From an uncultured Bacillota bacterium (GTDB lineage: Bacteria; Bacillota; Dehalobacteriia; UBA4068; UBA4997): 40,892 nt of DNA. The notes under the pieces were generated by a model that saw nothing but the letters and a program-made list of their open reading frames with translations, was not told the origin of the DNA and did not search any database. Made by a program: the position numbers and the translations under genes. The first letter of the stretch is position 1. Each line of letters starts with the position of its first letter. The DNA lies in contig CAQWMM010000016.1 in NCBI GenBank assembly GCA_948907985.1, forward strand, positions 1 through 40,892. Direction: 5' to 3'. Positions 22,659-31,126 of this stretch are shown here, piece after piece.

Positions 22659-23762
22659 ATGGCTTTTGATTTTGCATTGAAGTATAATCTGGCGGAAGCC
22701 CTGGCGCAGATTAAACCGGCTGACGCGGCCATGGCGGCGGCGGCCAGAGGGCGCTGGAACAGCCTGGCTAAACCGCTTTACAGTCTGGGGCTTTTGGAAG
22801 AGGCTATTTGCCGGGCGGCGGCGGCGCAGGACAATGTGCGGGTTAAGCTGGACAAACCGGCACTGGCGATTATGTGCGCCGATAACGGGGTGGTTGCCGA
22901 GGGCGTAAGCCAGGTCGGTCAGGAGGTTACCGCTACGGTTACCGAAAATTTTGTGCGCCATGCCACCAGTGTGGCGATAATGTCGGCCAGGGCAGGCGTG
23001 GATATTTTCCCGGTGGATATTGGCGTTAATTACGATTTTCCGGCAGAAGTACATAATTTAGGCCTGATTGACCGTAAATTGGCATATGGCACCAAAAACA
23101 TGGTGCAGGAGCCGGCTATGACCGAGGCAGAGGCCGAAAAGGCGGTTGAGGTTGGGCTTAATCTGGCGGTGGCGCTGGTTGAAAAAGGTTATAACGTGTT
23201 GGCAACCGGTGAAATGGGCATTGGCAATACTACCACCAGCAGCGCTATTTTAGCTGTTTTGTTGAATGAGCCGGTGGAAAAAATGACCGGTATCGGTTCC
23301 GGTTTAACGCGCGCCGGTATCAAGCGCAAGCAACAGGCCATTACTCGCGCTATTCAGTTGCACAGGCCGGATGAAAAAAAACCGCTGGAGGTTTTAGCTA
23401 AGCTGGGCGGTTTGGATATTGCCGGCCTGGTGGGCGTATTTTTGGGCGGCGCTTTAATGAGGGTTCCGGTGTTGATTGATGGCGTAATTTCCGGCGCGGC
23501 GGCCTTGCTGGCGCAAAGAATCTGCCCGGCGGCGGCTGATTATATGATTGCCAGCCATTGCTCCAAAGAACCGTCCGGCCAGTTGATTTTGCAGGCGCTG
23601 GGGCTTAGGCCGATTATCCAGGCGGATATGTGTTTGGGCGAGGGCACCGGCGCGGTGGCGGCTTTGCCCGTTTTGCAGCTGGCGCTGGCTGTTTATGATG
23701 AAATGGGGACTTTCCAGGAAACGCACATTGAGGATTATAACGACCTGGTAGAGAAATGTTAG
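22659..23762 (+). CDS. cobT: Nicotinate-nucleotide--dimethylbenzimidazole phosphoribosyltransferase
   Basis: This 367-residue protein makes alpha-ribazole 5'-phosphate from a lower-ligand base and nicotinate mononucleotide, the activation step for the lower ligand of cobalamin. Motifs include MCADNGVVAEGVSQVGQEVT, GEMGIGNTTTSSAI and the C-terminal MCLGEGTGAVAALPVLQLAL, which holds the catalytic Glu. Length fits the family. The AGGAGGT site (22639-22645) is 13 bases before the ATG, a longer gap than usual, and no better in-frame start exists. The end overlaps cobU by seven bases. It is the first gene of the cob cluster. Confidence 0.95.
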   Translation: MAFDFALKYNLAEALAQIKPADAAMAAAARGRWNSLAKPLYSLGLLEEAICRAAAAQDNVRVKLDKPALAIMCADNGVVAEGVSQVGQEVTATVTENFVRHATSVAIMSARAGVDIFPVDIGVNYDFPAEVHNLGLIDRKLAYGTKNMVQEPAMTEAEAEKAVEVGLNLAVALVEKGYNVLATGEMGIGNTTTSSAILAVLLNEPVEKMTGIGSGLTRAGIKRKQQAITRAIQLHRPDEKKPLEVLAKLGGLDIAGLVGVFLGGALMRVPVLIDGVISGAAALLAQRICPAAADYMIASHCSKEPSGQLILQALGLRPIIQADMCLGEGTGAVAALPVLQLALAVYDEMGTFQETHIEDYNDLVEKC

Positions 23763-24310
23763 CGCTGGTTCTGGGCGAGGCCGCCAGCGGCAAATCGGAA
23801 TTTGCTGAAAAGCTGGCGTTGGAATTGTCGGCGGAAAGGTATTATATCGCGACGATGCAGGTTGCGGACGCGGAAAGCCAGAGGCGGATTGAGCGCCACC
23901 GGCAAATGCGCCGGGGCAAGGGGTTTTCTACTCTGGAGCGGGAATTGGATTTGGCAGGGCTGCAAATACCGGTTACCGAAAGAACTGCCCAGACAGAGCG
24001 CCCGGTGGCTTTGTTGGAGTGCGCCTCTACCTTGCTGGGCAATGAACTTTATTTGCCGGGCGGAGCGGGCCTGCAAAGCTGGCAGGCAATTTGGGCAGGC
24101 GTTGAAAATATACTGCGTCAGCAGGTTCATTTGGTGGCGGTTTCCAACTGTGTTTTTACCGAGGGCGGAGCACATTCTCCGGAAATGGGCGAGTATCTGC
24201 GTCAGTTGGGGCTTTTGAACCAAAAATTAGCGCTTAAAGCGGACTTGGTTTTTGAGGTTTGTTGCGGACTGCCTATCTGCCATAAAGGCGGCTATATAGG
24301 AAACCTTTGA
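23756..24310 (+). CDS. cobU: Adenosylcobinamide kinase/adenosylcobinamide-phosphate guanylyltransferase
   Basis: This 184-residue protein phosphorylates adenosylcobinamide and then transfers GMP to it, producing adenosylcobinamide-GDP. The P-loop is GEAASGKS (residues 7-14). The guanylylated histidine is H48 in RIERHRQMRRGKGF, where the usual Trp of the HRxxR...W motif is replaced by Phe. The C-terminal region differs from the usual family form: SNCVFTEGG and PEMGEYLRQLG appear where most CobU have a conserved NEVGxGIVP segment. The start ATG is inside cobT. A second, shorter CobU-like protein is encoded downstream at 25177 and has the more usual C-terminal segment. Confidence 0.88.
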   Translation: MLALVLGEAASGKSEFAEKLALELSAERYYIATMQVADAESQRRIERHRQMRRGKGFSTLERELDLAGLQIPVTERTAQTERPVALLECASTLLGNELYLPGGAGLQSWQAIWAGVENILRQQVHLVAVSNCVFTEGGAHSPEMGEYLRQLGLLNQKLALKADLVFEVCCGLPICHKGGYIGNL

Positions 24311-24367
24311 TAAATCTTGAGCCTTAGCTAAAATAAGAGCTTTGGTAAATATGGAGGCTTTGAAAAA

Positions 24368-25153
24368 TTGATAGAAAATCTGCGTAATATCTTTGCCAGC
24401 TTTTTTGTGGCGCTGGCAATGTATTCCAAGCTGCCGGCGCCGCAAGTGGAATGGCAGAAGAAAAATATGGCTTATGCTTTGGCTTTCTTCCCGGTGGTTG
24501 GTTTGTTTTGCGGCCTATGGCTGTTAATCTGGCGGCAGGCCGTGGCCCTGCTGCATATGGGTAGCCTGATGTGGGCGGCGGGAGCGCTACTTGGGCCGGT
24601 GCTGATTACCGGCGGTATTCATCTGGACGGTTTTTGTGATGTTACGGACGCTTTAAGTTCCTGGCAGACTAAGGAACGGCGTTTGGAAATTTTAAAAGAT
24701 TCGCATATTGGTGCTTTCGCTCTGATTGGCTGTTGTTGTTACCTGCTGGCTTATCTTGCTTTCCTGACAGAAATTCGGCCAGATATGAAAGTCTGCCTGT
24801 TTATTGGCCTGGGTTATGTGCTGTGTCGGGTTCTAAGCGGGCTTTCCATTGTTAATCTACGCTGTGCCAAAACCAGTGGTTTAGCTGCTACCTTTGCCAA
24901 CAATGCCGACCGGCGCGGCGTTACAGTTTGCCTGCTTTTGTGGCTGGCGGTGCTGGCTGGTTGTTTGCTGCTGTTGGATTGGCTTTGGGCAATTTACGGT
25001 TTGGCGGTGGCGGCCGCCTGCTTTGTTTATTATCGTTGGCTGGCCTATAGCTATTTTGGCGGTATTAACGGTGATTTAGCAGGCTGGTTTTTGCAGATTT
25101 TGGAATTGGCCTGGCTGCTGTTAGTTTTTTTGTTGCAGAGATTGGGTGTTTGA
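24368..25153 (+). CDS. cobS: Adenosylcobinamide-GDP ribazoletransferase (cobalamin synthase)
   Basis: This 261-residue polytopic membrane protein, with about six or seven hydrophobic segments, joins adenosylcobinamide-GDP to alpha-ribazole (phosphate), the last assembly step of cobalamin. Motifs are GIHLDGFCDVTDAL (the acidic Mg2+-binding motif, usually DGLADxxDG), a KDSHIGAFALIG segment and a C-terminal GGINGDLAG-like loop (YFGGINGDLAGW). The start is TTG 24368 with GGAGG upstream. The gap from cobU is 57 bases. Confidence 0.93.
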   Translation: MIENLRNIFASFFVALAMYSKLPAPQVEWQKKNMAYALAFFPVVGLFCGLWLLIWRQAVALLHMGSLMWAAGALLGPVLITGGIHLDGFCDVTDALSSWQTKERRLEILKDSHIGAFALIGCCCYLLAYLAFLTEIRPDMKVCLFIGLGYVLCRVLSGLSIVNLRCAKTSGLAATFANNADRRGVTVCLLLWLAVLAGCLLLLDWLWAIYGLAVAAACFVYYRWLAYSYFGGINGDLAGWFLQILELAWLLLVFLLQRLGV

Positions 25154-25176
25154 GATAAAATTGGGAGTATATGCGT

Positions 25177-25575
25177 ATGATTTTAGTAGTGGGCGGCAGT
25201 AATCAGGGTAAATTGGCCTGGACACTGCGCAATTTCGGTTATAAACCGGCGCAGGTTGCCGAGGGTGAAAATCTGGCCTTAACCCTGCCCCTGCCGTTGG
25301 AAAAATATCTGGTTTGGCATCACTTGGAAATTTTTTTGCGTCGGGTAATGCAGCAGGAATGGCCGGCGGATAAACTGGAAAAATTGCGGGCTGAGCTGCT
25401 GGGTTTGCCGGAAAATATGGTAATTATTTGCGACAGCGTTGGCGGCGGTCTGGTGCCGGTGGAAAGTTTTGACCGGCAATGGCGGGAACTGGTGGGGCGC
25501 GTTTGCTGTGATTTGGCGGCAGAGGCCAGTCAGGTTTGGCGAATTTTCTGCGGTTTGCCACAGCGTTTAAAATAG
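25177..25575 (+). CDS. Short CobU-like protein (second cobinamide kinase-like homologue)
   Basis: This protein has 132 residues from ATG 25177, nine bases after GGGAG. An ATG at 25171 is too close to that site. The N-terminus MILVVGGSNQGKLAW resembles the CobU P-loop but lacks the Ser/Thr after GK. The C-terminal half (CDSVGGGLVPVESFDRQWRE, then GRVCCDLAAEASQVWRIFCG) matches the end of typical CobU, where the usual form reads NEVGxGIVP and AGRVNQ. The roughly 45 residues with the catalytic-histidine region of CobU are missing. It sits between cobS and cobC, so a role in cobalamin assembly is likely, but whether it is catalytic is unknown. It is not a simple truncation, because the reading frame is intact and start and stop are clean. 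Confidence 0.72.
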   Translation: MILVVGGSNQGKLAWTLRNFGYKPAQVAEGENLALTLPLPLEKYLVWHHLEIFLRRVMQQEWPADKLEKLRAELLGLPENMVIICDSVGGGLVPVESFDRQWRELVGRVCCDLAAEASQVWRIFCGLPQRLK

Positions 25576-25583
25576 GCGACGAT

Positions 25584-26192
25584 ATGCAGAAGATAATTTT
25601 AATTCGCCACGGACAGACGGCTGGCAACCTGCGGCACAATTATATTGGACGTACCGACGAGCGGCTTTGCGCCGAGGGCAGGGCCAATTTGCAGCAAAAA
25701 ATTGCGGCGGGCTTTTATCCGCCGGCAGACGTTTTGTTTGGCAGTCCAATGCGCCGCTGCCGGGAAACCGCCGCTTTGATTTATCCCCAACTGTGTTTGC
25801 AGCCGATTGCCGACCTGCGGGAGTGCGATTTTGGCGAGTTTGAAAACTTAAATTATCAGGATTTAAATGGCAGCGCCGCTTATCAGCAATGGCTGGACAG
25901 CAATGGCAAACTGCCTTTCCCCGGCGGCGAGAGCCGCGAGCAGTTCGCTGTGCGCTGCCGTCGTGGTTTTGAATATGCCTTGGCGCAGACAGAAAGTTCT
26001 GATAAGCCGCAAAGCATAGCTTTTGTGGTGCATGGCGGCACAATTATGTCTTTACTTTCTTCCTATGCCCGCGGAGAATATTATAATTATATGTGTGATA
26101 ACGGCGATGGTTTTAGCTGCTTTTGGCAGAACGGATTTTTAACTGAGATCAAAGCATTGAAAGGAAAGGAATATGGCGTTGGAAAGTTTTAA
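25584..26192 (+). CDS. cobC: Histidine phosphatase, probable alpha-ribazole phosphatase
   Basis: This 202-residue member of the phosphoglycerate-mutase-like histidine phosphatases has the catalytic RHGQT near residue 9 (IILIRHGQTAGN). It also has YIGRTDERLC, the PMRRCRETA segment, ECDFGEFENL, GGESREQF and the second His in VVHGGTIMS. In the cob cluster the natural role is removal of the phosphate from alpha-ribazole phosphate or cobalamin phosphate. That role is inferred from position, since the fold alone is broad. The ATG at 25584 is nine bases after the CobU-like stop. The end overlaps the MscS gene by 20 bases. Confidence 0.85.
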   Translation: MQKIILIRHGQTAGNLRHNYIGRTDERLCAEGRANLQQKIAAGFYPPADVLFGSPMRRCRETAALIYPQLCLQPIADLRECDFGEFENLNYQDLNGSAAYQQWLDSNGKLPFPGGESREQFAVRCRRGFEYALAQTESSDKPQSIAFVVHGGTIMSLLSSYARGEYYNYMCDNGDGFSCFWQNGFLTEIKALKGKEYGVGKF

Positions 26193-26985
26193 CGATTTGC
26201 TTGCGGCTAATATGTGGTGGATTAAAGAAATTGGCGCGGCTTTGCTGATTTCGGCAGTGGGTTGGGTGCTGATAAAAATAATTATGCGCTTTGTGGTTCG
26301 GCTGACCGCTAAAAGCCCGCTTGATTCGATCATTACCGGTTATTTGCATACTTGCGTGCGGACGTTGCTTTATATTTTGCTGTTGATTATTGTGTTGGGT
26401 ACTCTGGGTGTTTCGGTGGTATCGTTGGTGGCGGTGCTTTCGGCAGCCTTTGCTGCTGTTGCTCTGGCTCTGAAAGACAGTTTGTCTAATTTGGCCTCCG
26501 GTATGTTGATTATTGCCAACAAACCTTTTGAACGGGGCGATTATATTGAAACTTCAGCCGTAACTGGCGTGGTTGATGAGATCCATCTTTTCAACTGCCG
26601 GCTGCATACGCTGGATAACAAGTTTATTATGGTGCCTAACAATACGCTGCTGGCCGGGCCGATTATTAACTATTCCACGGCGGAGCAGCGCCGGGTGGAT
26701 ATTACGGTTCAGGTGGCCTATGATACTGATTTGGCGCAGGCTAAATCAATACTTTTGGATATAGCCGGGAATAAGCCGGAGGTTTTGGCCGAACCAGCGC
26801 CGTTTGTGGGCGTTAATGCCCATGGGGATTCAGCTGTTGAGTTAACTTTTCGGGTTTGGTGTAAAAATGCAGATTATTGGACAGTATATTATTATTTAAT
26901 GGAGGAGATTGTGCAGCGTTTTCGTCAGGAAAATATTAATATTCCTTATCCACAGCTTGACGTGCATATGTCCAAGGAGGCTTAA
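26173..26985 (+). CDS. mscS: Small-conductance mechanosensitive channel (MscS family)
   Basis: This 270-residue channel has three membrane segments in the first 100 residues, the third being the glycine/alanine-rich pore helix (VALALKDSLSNLASGMLIIA). The beta domain with the GDYIE motif (ANKPFERGDYIE) and VPNNTLLAGPIINYS follows, and then the alpha/beta C-terminal vestibule. It releases solutes upon hypo-osmotic shock. The AAGGAAAGG site overlaps the cobC end, so expression is linked to the cob cluster probably only by read-through. Confidence 0.93.
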   Translation: MALESFNDLLAANMWWIKEIGAALLISAVGWVLIKIIMRFVVRLTAKSPLDSIITGYLHTCVRTLLYILLLIIVLGTLGVSVVSLVAVLSAAFAAVALALKDSLSNLASGMLIIANKPFERGDYIETSAVTGVVDEIHLFNCRLHTLDNKFIMVPNNTLLAGPIINYSTAEQRRVDITVQVAYDTDLAQAKSILLDIAGNKPEVLAEPAPFVGVNAHGDSAVELTFRVWCKNADYWTVYYYLMEEIVQRFRQENINIPYPQLDVHMSKEA

Positions 26986-26988
26986 CTT

Positions 26989-27891
26989 ATGCTATATGAT
27001 TTGATTATTGTCGGCGGCGGAACAGCCGGACTTACGGCGGCGCTTTATGCCCGTCGGGGTGGTTTGCATACCTTGCTTTTGGAAGGCTCCGCCCCTGGCG
27101 GACAAATCATTGCCAGTCCGGAGCTGGAAAATTTCCCCGGCCTGCCCAAATGTAGTGGGGTGGCCTTTACCCAGCGGCTTTTAGAACAAACCGCGGCCCT
27201 TGGCCTGGATTTGAAGTATGAGGCGGCGGTGGCCCTGCATTTTACACCGTCTTTGCAAGAGGCGGAAACGTCCGGCGGCGGCAGCTATCAGGCCCGGGCC
27301 TTGATTTGGGCTGCCGGATTGGTACCGCGGCATTTGGGCTGCCCCGGTGAAGAACAATTTATGGGGCATGGCGTTTCCTTTTGCGCAGCCTGCGACGGTA
27401 TGCTTTATAAAGGCAAGGAAGTCGCGGTGGTGGGCGGCGGCAATACTGCTCTGGAAGAGGCTTTATTTTTGAGCAAAATCTGTTTGCGGGTGCATTTGAT
27501 CCACCGTCGGGAGAAGTTTCGGGCGGAGGAGGCTCTGCGGCAAAAAGTTGCCCAAACGCCTAAGATTGTTCTGCACTGCCCGGCTCTGGTTTGTGAAATG
27601 GATGGCGGTAAACGGCTGGAGAGCGTTGTTTTGCAAACTGAGCGCGGCAGCCAAACTTTACCGGTTGCGGCAGTATTTCTGGCTATCGGCAAATTGCCGG
27701 CTAACCAGCTTGTGGCGGACAGCCTAGCTTTGGACGAGGCGGGATATGTGCTGGCCGGCGAGGACTGCCTGACTGCGCTGCCCGGTGTTTTTGTGGCCGG
27801 CGATTGCCGGACCAAGCCTTTGCGTCAGCTGGTTACAGCGGCGGCGGACGGGGCAGTAGCCGCCAGCCAGGCCATAGCCTATCTGCACTAG
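26989..27891 (+). CDS. trxB: Thioredoxin reductase-like flavoprotein
   Basis: This 300-residue pyridine-nucleotide disulfide oxidoreductase has the FAD motif GGGTAGLTAALYARRGG at residues 9-25. The redox-active pair is C132/C135 in FCAACDGMLY, the NADPH motif is GGGNTALEEALFLS, and the second FAD-contact motif is VFVAGDCR with RQLVTAAADGAVAA. The usual TrxB reads CATCDG, so the Thr to Ala change is small. It reduces thioredoxin or a related thiol protein in the cytoplasm. No thioredoxin gene is next to it. It is separated from mscS by three bases, with AAGGAGG in the mscS tail. A close relative acting on another partner cannot be excluded. Confidence 0.88.
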   Translation: MLYDLIIVGGGTAGLTAALYARRGGLHTLLLEGSAPGGQIIASPELENFPGLPKCSGVAFTQRLLEQTAALGLDLKYEAAVALHFTPSLQEAETSGGGSYQARALIWAAGLVPRHLGCPGEEQFMGHGVSFCAACDGMLYKGKEVAVVGGGNTALEEALFLSKICLRVHLIHRREKFRAEEALRQKVAQTPKIVLHCPALVCEMDGGKRLESVVLQTERGSQTLPVAAVFLAIGKLPANQLVADSLALDEAGYVLAGEDCLTALPGVFVAGDCRTKPLRQLVTAAADGAVAASQAIAYLH

Positions 27892-27942
27892 TTATTGTTG
27901 GTATGAAATAAAACTTTGCGTAATATATATTGGAGAGAGAAA

Positions 27943-28935
27943 ATGAACGATAAGCAAATTAAAAAACCGCATATCCATATTTTAGCCAGCGGCGGAACGA
28001 TCGCCGGTTTAGCGGATTCCCGGCTGGATTTTTTTGGTTATACCGCCGGGGCGGCCAAGGTGGAGTCAGTTTTAGCCGAACTGCCGGAGATTAATGATCT
28101 GGCTGATTTGCAGACGGAAAATTATTGCCAGGTGGCCAGTGAAAATGCCAATCCGGAGCTTTGGTTGGGCTTGGCCAGGAGAGCTGAAGAAATTTTGCAG
28201 AACGAATTATGCGACGGTTTGGTGATTACTGCCGGCACAGACACTATGGAGGAACTGGCTTATTTTCTGAATTTGCTGCTGAAAACGGATAAGCCGGTGG
28301 TGGTGTGCGGCGCGATGCGCCCGCTTTCCGCTTATGGTACGGATGGGCCGGTTAATCTTTATAATGCGGTTGCGGTGGCAAAATCTCCGGACAGCCGCGG
28401 CAAAGGCGTTTTGCTGGTGATGAACGATACTATTTTGGCAGCCAGACAGGCGGCTAAACTGGATAGTTTCCGGCTGCATACCTTTGGCGGCGGCGAACTC
28501 GGCACGCTGGGTTATGTGGCGGCCGGTCAGGTGCGCATTGTGGGCGCGCCCTGGCACCGTCATACCATGGCGACAGAGCTTCATCTTTCGGATATACATA
28601 AACTGCCCCAAGTGGAGATTTTTTATATGTCGGCTGGTGCTGACGCCCGTTTATTAACGGCTATGGCCGATTTGGGAGCTGCCGGCGTGGTGTTGGCTGG
28701 CTTTGGTATTGGCACTTTTTCTGATGCGGTTAGCGAACAGCTGCAAAAACTGCAAAGGCGCGGCGTGATCTGCGCTGTGGCCTCCCGAACTCAAAGCGGT
28801 TTTACAGTAAGCCACTTGCCGGGGCTGGTGGCGGCGGCAGATCTTTCACCGCAAAAGGCCAGAATTTTATTGTTGCTGGCGTTGGCCTGCGGTAAAACGC
28901 CAGCAGATATTGAGCGCTATTTTACATTATATTAA
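27943..28935 (+). CDS. L-asparaginase
   Basis: The protein has 330 residues from ATG 27943, with GGAGAGAG upstream. An in-frame TTG/GTG extension to 27916 has no such site. The two active-site threonine motifs are ILASGGTIAG (about residue 11-20) and TAGTDTMEELAYFL (about 95-108). AMRPLSAYGTDGPVNLYNAV follows, as in bacterial L-asparaginases. There is no signal peptide in this start choice, so it is probably cytoplasmic, though the sequence is closer to the type II-like core. It converts asparagine to aspartate and ammonia, which can feed the fumarate/succinate pathway. Glutaminase side activity is possible. Confidence 0.9.
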   Translation: MNDKQIKKPHIHILASGGTIAGLADSRLDFFGYTAGAAKVESVLAELPEINDLADLQTENYCQVASENANPELWLGLARRAEEILQNELCDGLVITAGTDTMEELAYFLNLLLKTDKPVVVCGAMRPLSAYGTDGPVNLYNAVAVAKSPDSRGKGVLLVMNDTILAARQAAKLDSFRLHTFGGGELGTLGYVAAGQVRIVGAPWHRHTMATELHLSDIHKLPQVEIFYMSAGADARLLTAMADLGAAGVVLAGFGIGTFSDAVSEQLQKLQRRGVICAVASRTQSGFTVSHLPGLVAAADLSPQKARILLLLALACGKTPADIERYFTLY

Positions 28936-28978
28936 TTAGTGTAAGCATATTGTATAAAAGTTTGTGAGGTTACAGGAA

Positions 28979-29956
28979 ATGCTAATTTTGGCTTATGCTT
29001 TTATGGCTTTATTGGTTATCGCGCTTTCATTAAAATTATCTAATTATGTTGATTTGCTGGATAAACAAACCAATCTGTCCGGCGCGTTCCTGGGCGGCGT
29101 ACTACTGGCGGCTGTAACCTCTCTGCCGGAGCTGTTTACCAGTATATCATCGGTGGTTTTTCTTGATGAGCCGGAGATGGTGGTTGGTAACATTCTAGGC
29201 AGCAATTTGTTTAACGTTGCGGCGCTTTCTTTGGTATCTTTGCTTGGTTTTCAGCGTATTAAACGCCGGGCGGTGTCTGCCAGCCACAGCAAAACCCTGT
29301 TGTTTTCTCTGGCAATTTATTTTGTCCTGGCGCTGCTGGCCGCAGATTTCTTCCATATTTATTTTTTAGGCATTAATGTCGTTTCTTTTCTGATTGTAAT
29401 TTTATATCTGTTTGGTGTAAAAACCTTAAGCAGTGATGATAACTCAGGTAACGACACCGCCGGGGGCAGGGCGAGCGGCGGCAATTTATCCACCAGCAGG
29501 ATACTTAAGCGCTTTGCCTTTTTAAGCCTTTGTTTGGTTTTGGTGAGCGTGGAGCTGACGATTATCACGGAGAAACTTAGCGCAACTTATAATTTGGGTG
29601 CTTCTTTTGCCGGCGCTGTTTTTTTGGGGGTTGCTACTTCGCTGCCCGAACTGGTTTCCACCTTACAACTGGTTCGGCTGGGCAATTATAACGCCGCCTG
29701 CGGCAACATTTTGGGTAGCAATTTATTTAATTTTACCATTTTGGCTATTGCCGATTTTCTTTATACCGCCGGAACGGTCTATATTTTCGGTTATCAATCG
29801 TTGGTGCTGCTGTGCTGCGGCGTAGCTGCCAGTTTGCTTATGCTGGTTTATGTAGGTATCTGCCGGCAGGGGAATCAAATTGGCTCGGCCCGGAAAATTG
29901 TTTTGCTGCTGGCCGGCGCAACGTGTTATATAATGTTTTTGTTGCTGACAATTTAG
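28979..29956 (+). CDS. Sodium/calcium exchanger family (CaCA) membrane protein
   Basis: This protein has 325 residues and about ten membrane segments. The two inverted alpha-repeats of the CaCA superfamily are clear: LAAVTSLPELFTSISSV with GNILGSNLFNVAA in the first half, and GVATSLPELVSTLQLVR with GNILGSNLFNFTILA in the second. A hydrophilic loop of about 25 residues rich in G, S, N and D separates them. It is therefore a YrbG-like cation/Ca2+ or Na+ antiporter in the cytoplasmic membrane. The start ATG 28979 is preferred over GTG 28964 on ribosome-site spacing (GAGGT at 28966-28970). Ion specificity is not certain. Confidence 0.9.
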   Translation: MLILAYAFMALLVIALSLKLSNYVDLLDKQTNLSGAFLGGVLLAAVTSLPELFTSISSVVFLDEPEMVVGNILGSNLFNVAALSLVSLLGFQRIKRRAVSASHSKTLLFSLAIYFVLALLAADFFHIYFLGINVVSFLIVILYLFGVKTLSSDDNSGNDTAGGRASGGNLSTSRILKRFAFLSLCLVLVSVELTIITEKLSATYNLGASFAGAVFLGVATSLPELVSTLQLVRLGNYNAACGNILGSNLFNFTILAIADFLYTAGTVYIFGYQSLVLLCCGVAASLLMLVYVGICRQGNQIGSARKIVLLLAGATCYIMFLLLTI

Positions 29957-29980
29957 TTTAGGGAATGAGGATAGTTCAAT

Positions 29981-31102
29981 TTGGTTAATAAAACAGAAAA
30001 TTTAGCTTTATGGAATATTGAAATAAGTAACATCCGAGCGCAAGCCTCTTTTTGGCGCTGTTTGCCGTCTTTGGCGGCAAAAAAGCCGCTGGTTTTGTAT
30101 GGGATGGGCGATGGAGCCGATAAGCTGTTAAGCCAGTTGCAACGGCTTGGCCTGCGCCCGGCGGGAATTTTTGCCAGCGATGAATTTGTGCGCGGGCAAT
30201 ATTTTGCGGGTTTGCCGGTTTTAACGTATCAGCAGGCCAAAAAAAGCTTTGGCGATATGGTGGTGTTAGTCTGCTTTGGCACAGAGAGGCCGGAGGTTTT
30301 GGCCAATATTGAACGGATTGCCACAGAGCAGGAACTTTATGCTCCGCACTTACCGCTTTTTGGCGATTCGCTGCTGGATGAGGATTTTTGGCGGCAAAAT
30401 CAGGAAGCTTTGGCGGCTGCGGCGGAGGTTTGGGCTGATTCGGCTTCGCGGGCGGTTTATATAAATTATCTTAGTTATATGTGGACAGGCCGGATTGATT
30501 TTTTGCAGAAAATATCCAGCAGCAGGCAGGCTGCCTGGCAGCTTTTGGCCCTACAGCCGTATGAGACTTATTTGGATCTGGGGGCTTATGACGGCGATAC
30601 GGTTCGGGAGTTTGCCTCTTCGGTACAGGGCAGTTGGCGAAAAATTTGGGCGCTGGAACCGGATAAAAAAAATTTTGCCAAACTTCAGGCGGGACTTGTC
30701 GGGCTGCCTAATACACAGGCTTGGCGGGCCGCCGTTTATCAGACCAGTGGCGAATTGAATTTTTCGGAACTGGCTGGCCGCAATTCGTCCTTGCAGGACG
30801 GACAGCATTGCCGAAAACTGCGCGCTGTTTGGGGGATAAGTCTTGATGATTTGCAACGTGAGTATTTGCAGGAGATACCAACGTTTATTAAAATGGATAT
30901 TGAGGGGGCGGAAGAAAAAGCCCTGCTGGGCGGCCAGAAGGTTCTGAAGGCGCGCCCCAAGCTGGCTGTAGCTGCTTATCACCGTACCGAGGATATTTTT
31001 CGTTTGCCGTTGCTAATTAAACGGCTGAATCCCAATTATCAGCTTTATTTGCGGCATCATCCTTATATCCCAGGTTGGGAAACTAATATTTATGCGGTTT
31101 AG
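29981..31102 (+). CDS. FkbM-family SAM-dependent methyltransferase
   Basis: This 373-residue cytoplasmic protein has two parts. Residues 25-110 form a Rossmann-like segment (LVLYGMGDGADKLLSQLQ, then FASDEFVRGQYFAGLPVLTY) resembling the nucleotide-binding part that often precedes glycan-linked transferases. Residues 190-340 are the FkbM methyltransferase domain, with SAM motif YLDLGAYDGDTVREF (about 196-210), WALEPDKKNF and KMDIEGAEEKALLGGQKVL (about 302-320). FkbM enzymes O-methylate sugars or small molecules. No glycosyltransferase cluster is nearby, so the substrate is unknown. The start is TTG 29981 with GAGG upstream. Confidence 0.85.
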   Translation: MVNKTENLALWNIEISNIRAQASFWRCLPSLAAKKPLVLYGMGDGADKLLSQLQRLGLRPAGIFASDEFVRGQYFAGLPVLTYQQAKKSFGDMVVLVCFGTERPEVLANIERIATEQELYAPHLPLFGDSLLDEDFWRQNQEALAAAAEVWADSASRAVYINYLSYMWTGRIDFLQKISSSRQAAWQLLALQPYETYLDLGAYDGDTVREFASSVQGSWRKIWALEPDKKNFAKLQAGLVGLPNTQAWRAAVYQTSGELNFSELAGRNSSLQDGQHCRKLRAVWGISLDDLQREYLQEIPTFIKMDIEGAEEKALLGGQKVLKARPKLAVAAYHRTEDIFRLPLLIKRLNPNYQLYLRHHPYIPGWETNIYAV

Positions 31103-31126
31103 AGATTTTAAGAGGAGTGGCTTTTT

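Noticed and set aside
22467..23054. A 195-codon minus-strand ORF opposite cobT
   Set aside because: It overlaps the confident cobT frame and the tail of the upstream gene, and its translation has no recognisable domain.
25177..25575. Short CobU-like gene as a pseudogene
   Set aside because: It has a good ribosome site, an intact frame and a clean stop, and sits in a tight operon, so decay is not indicated.
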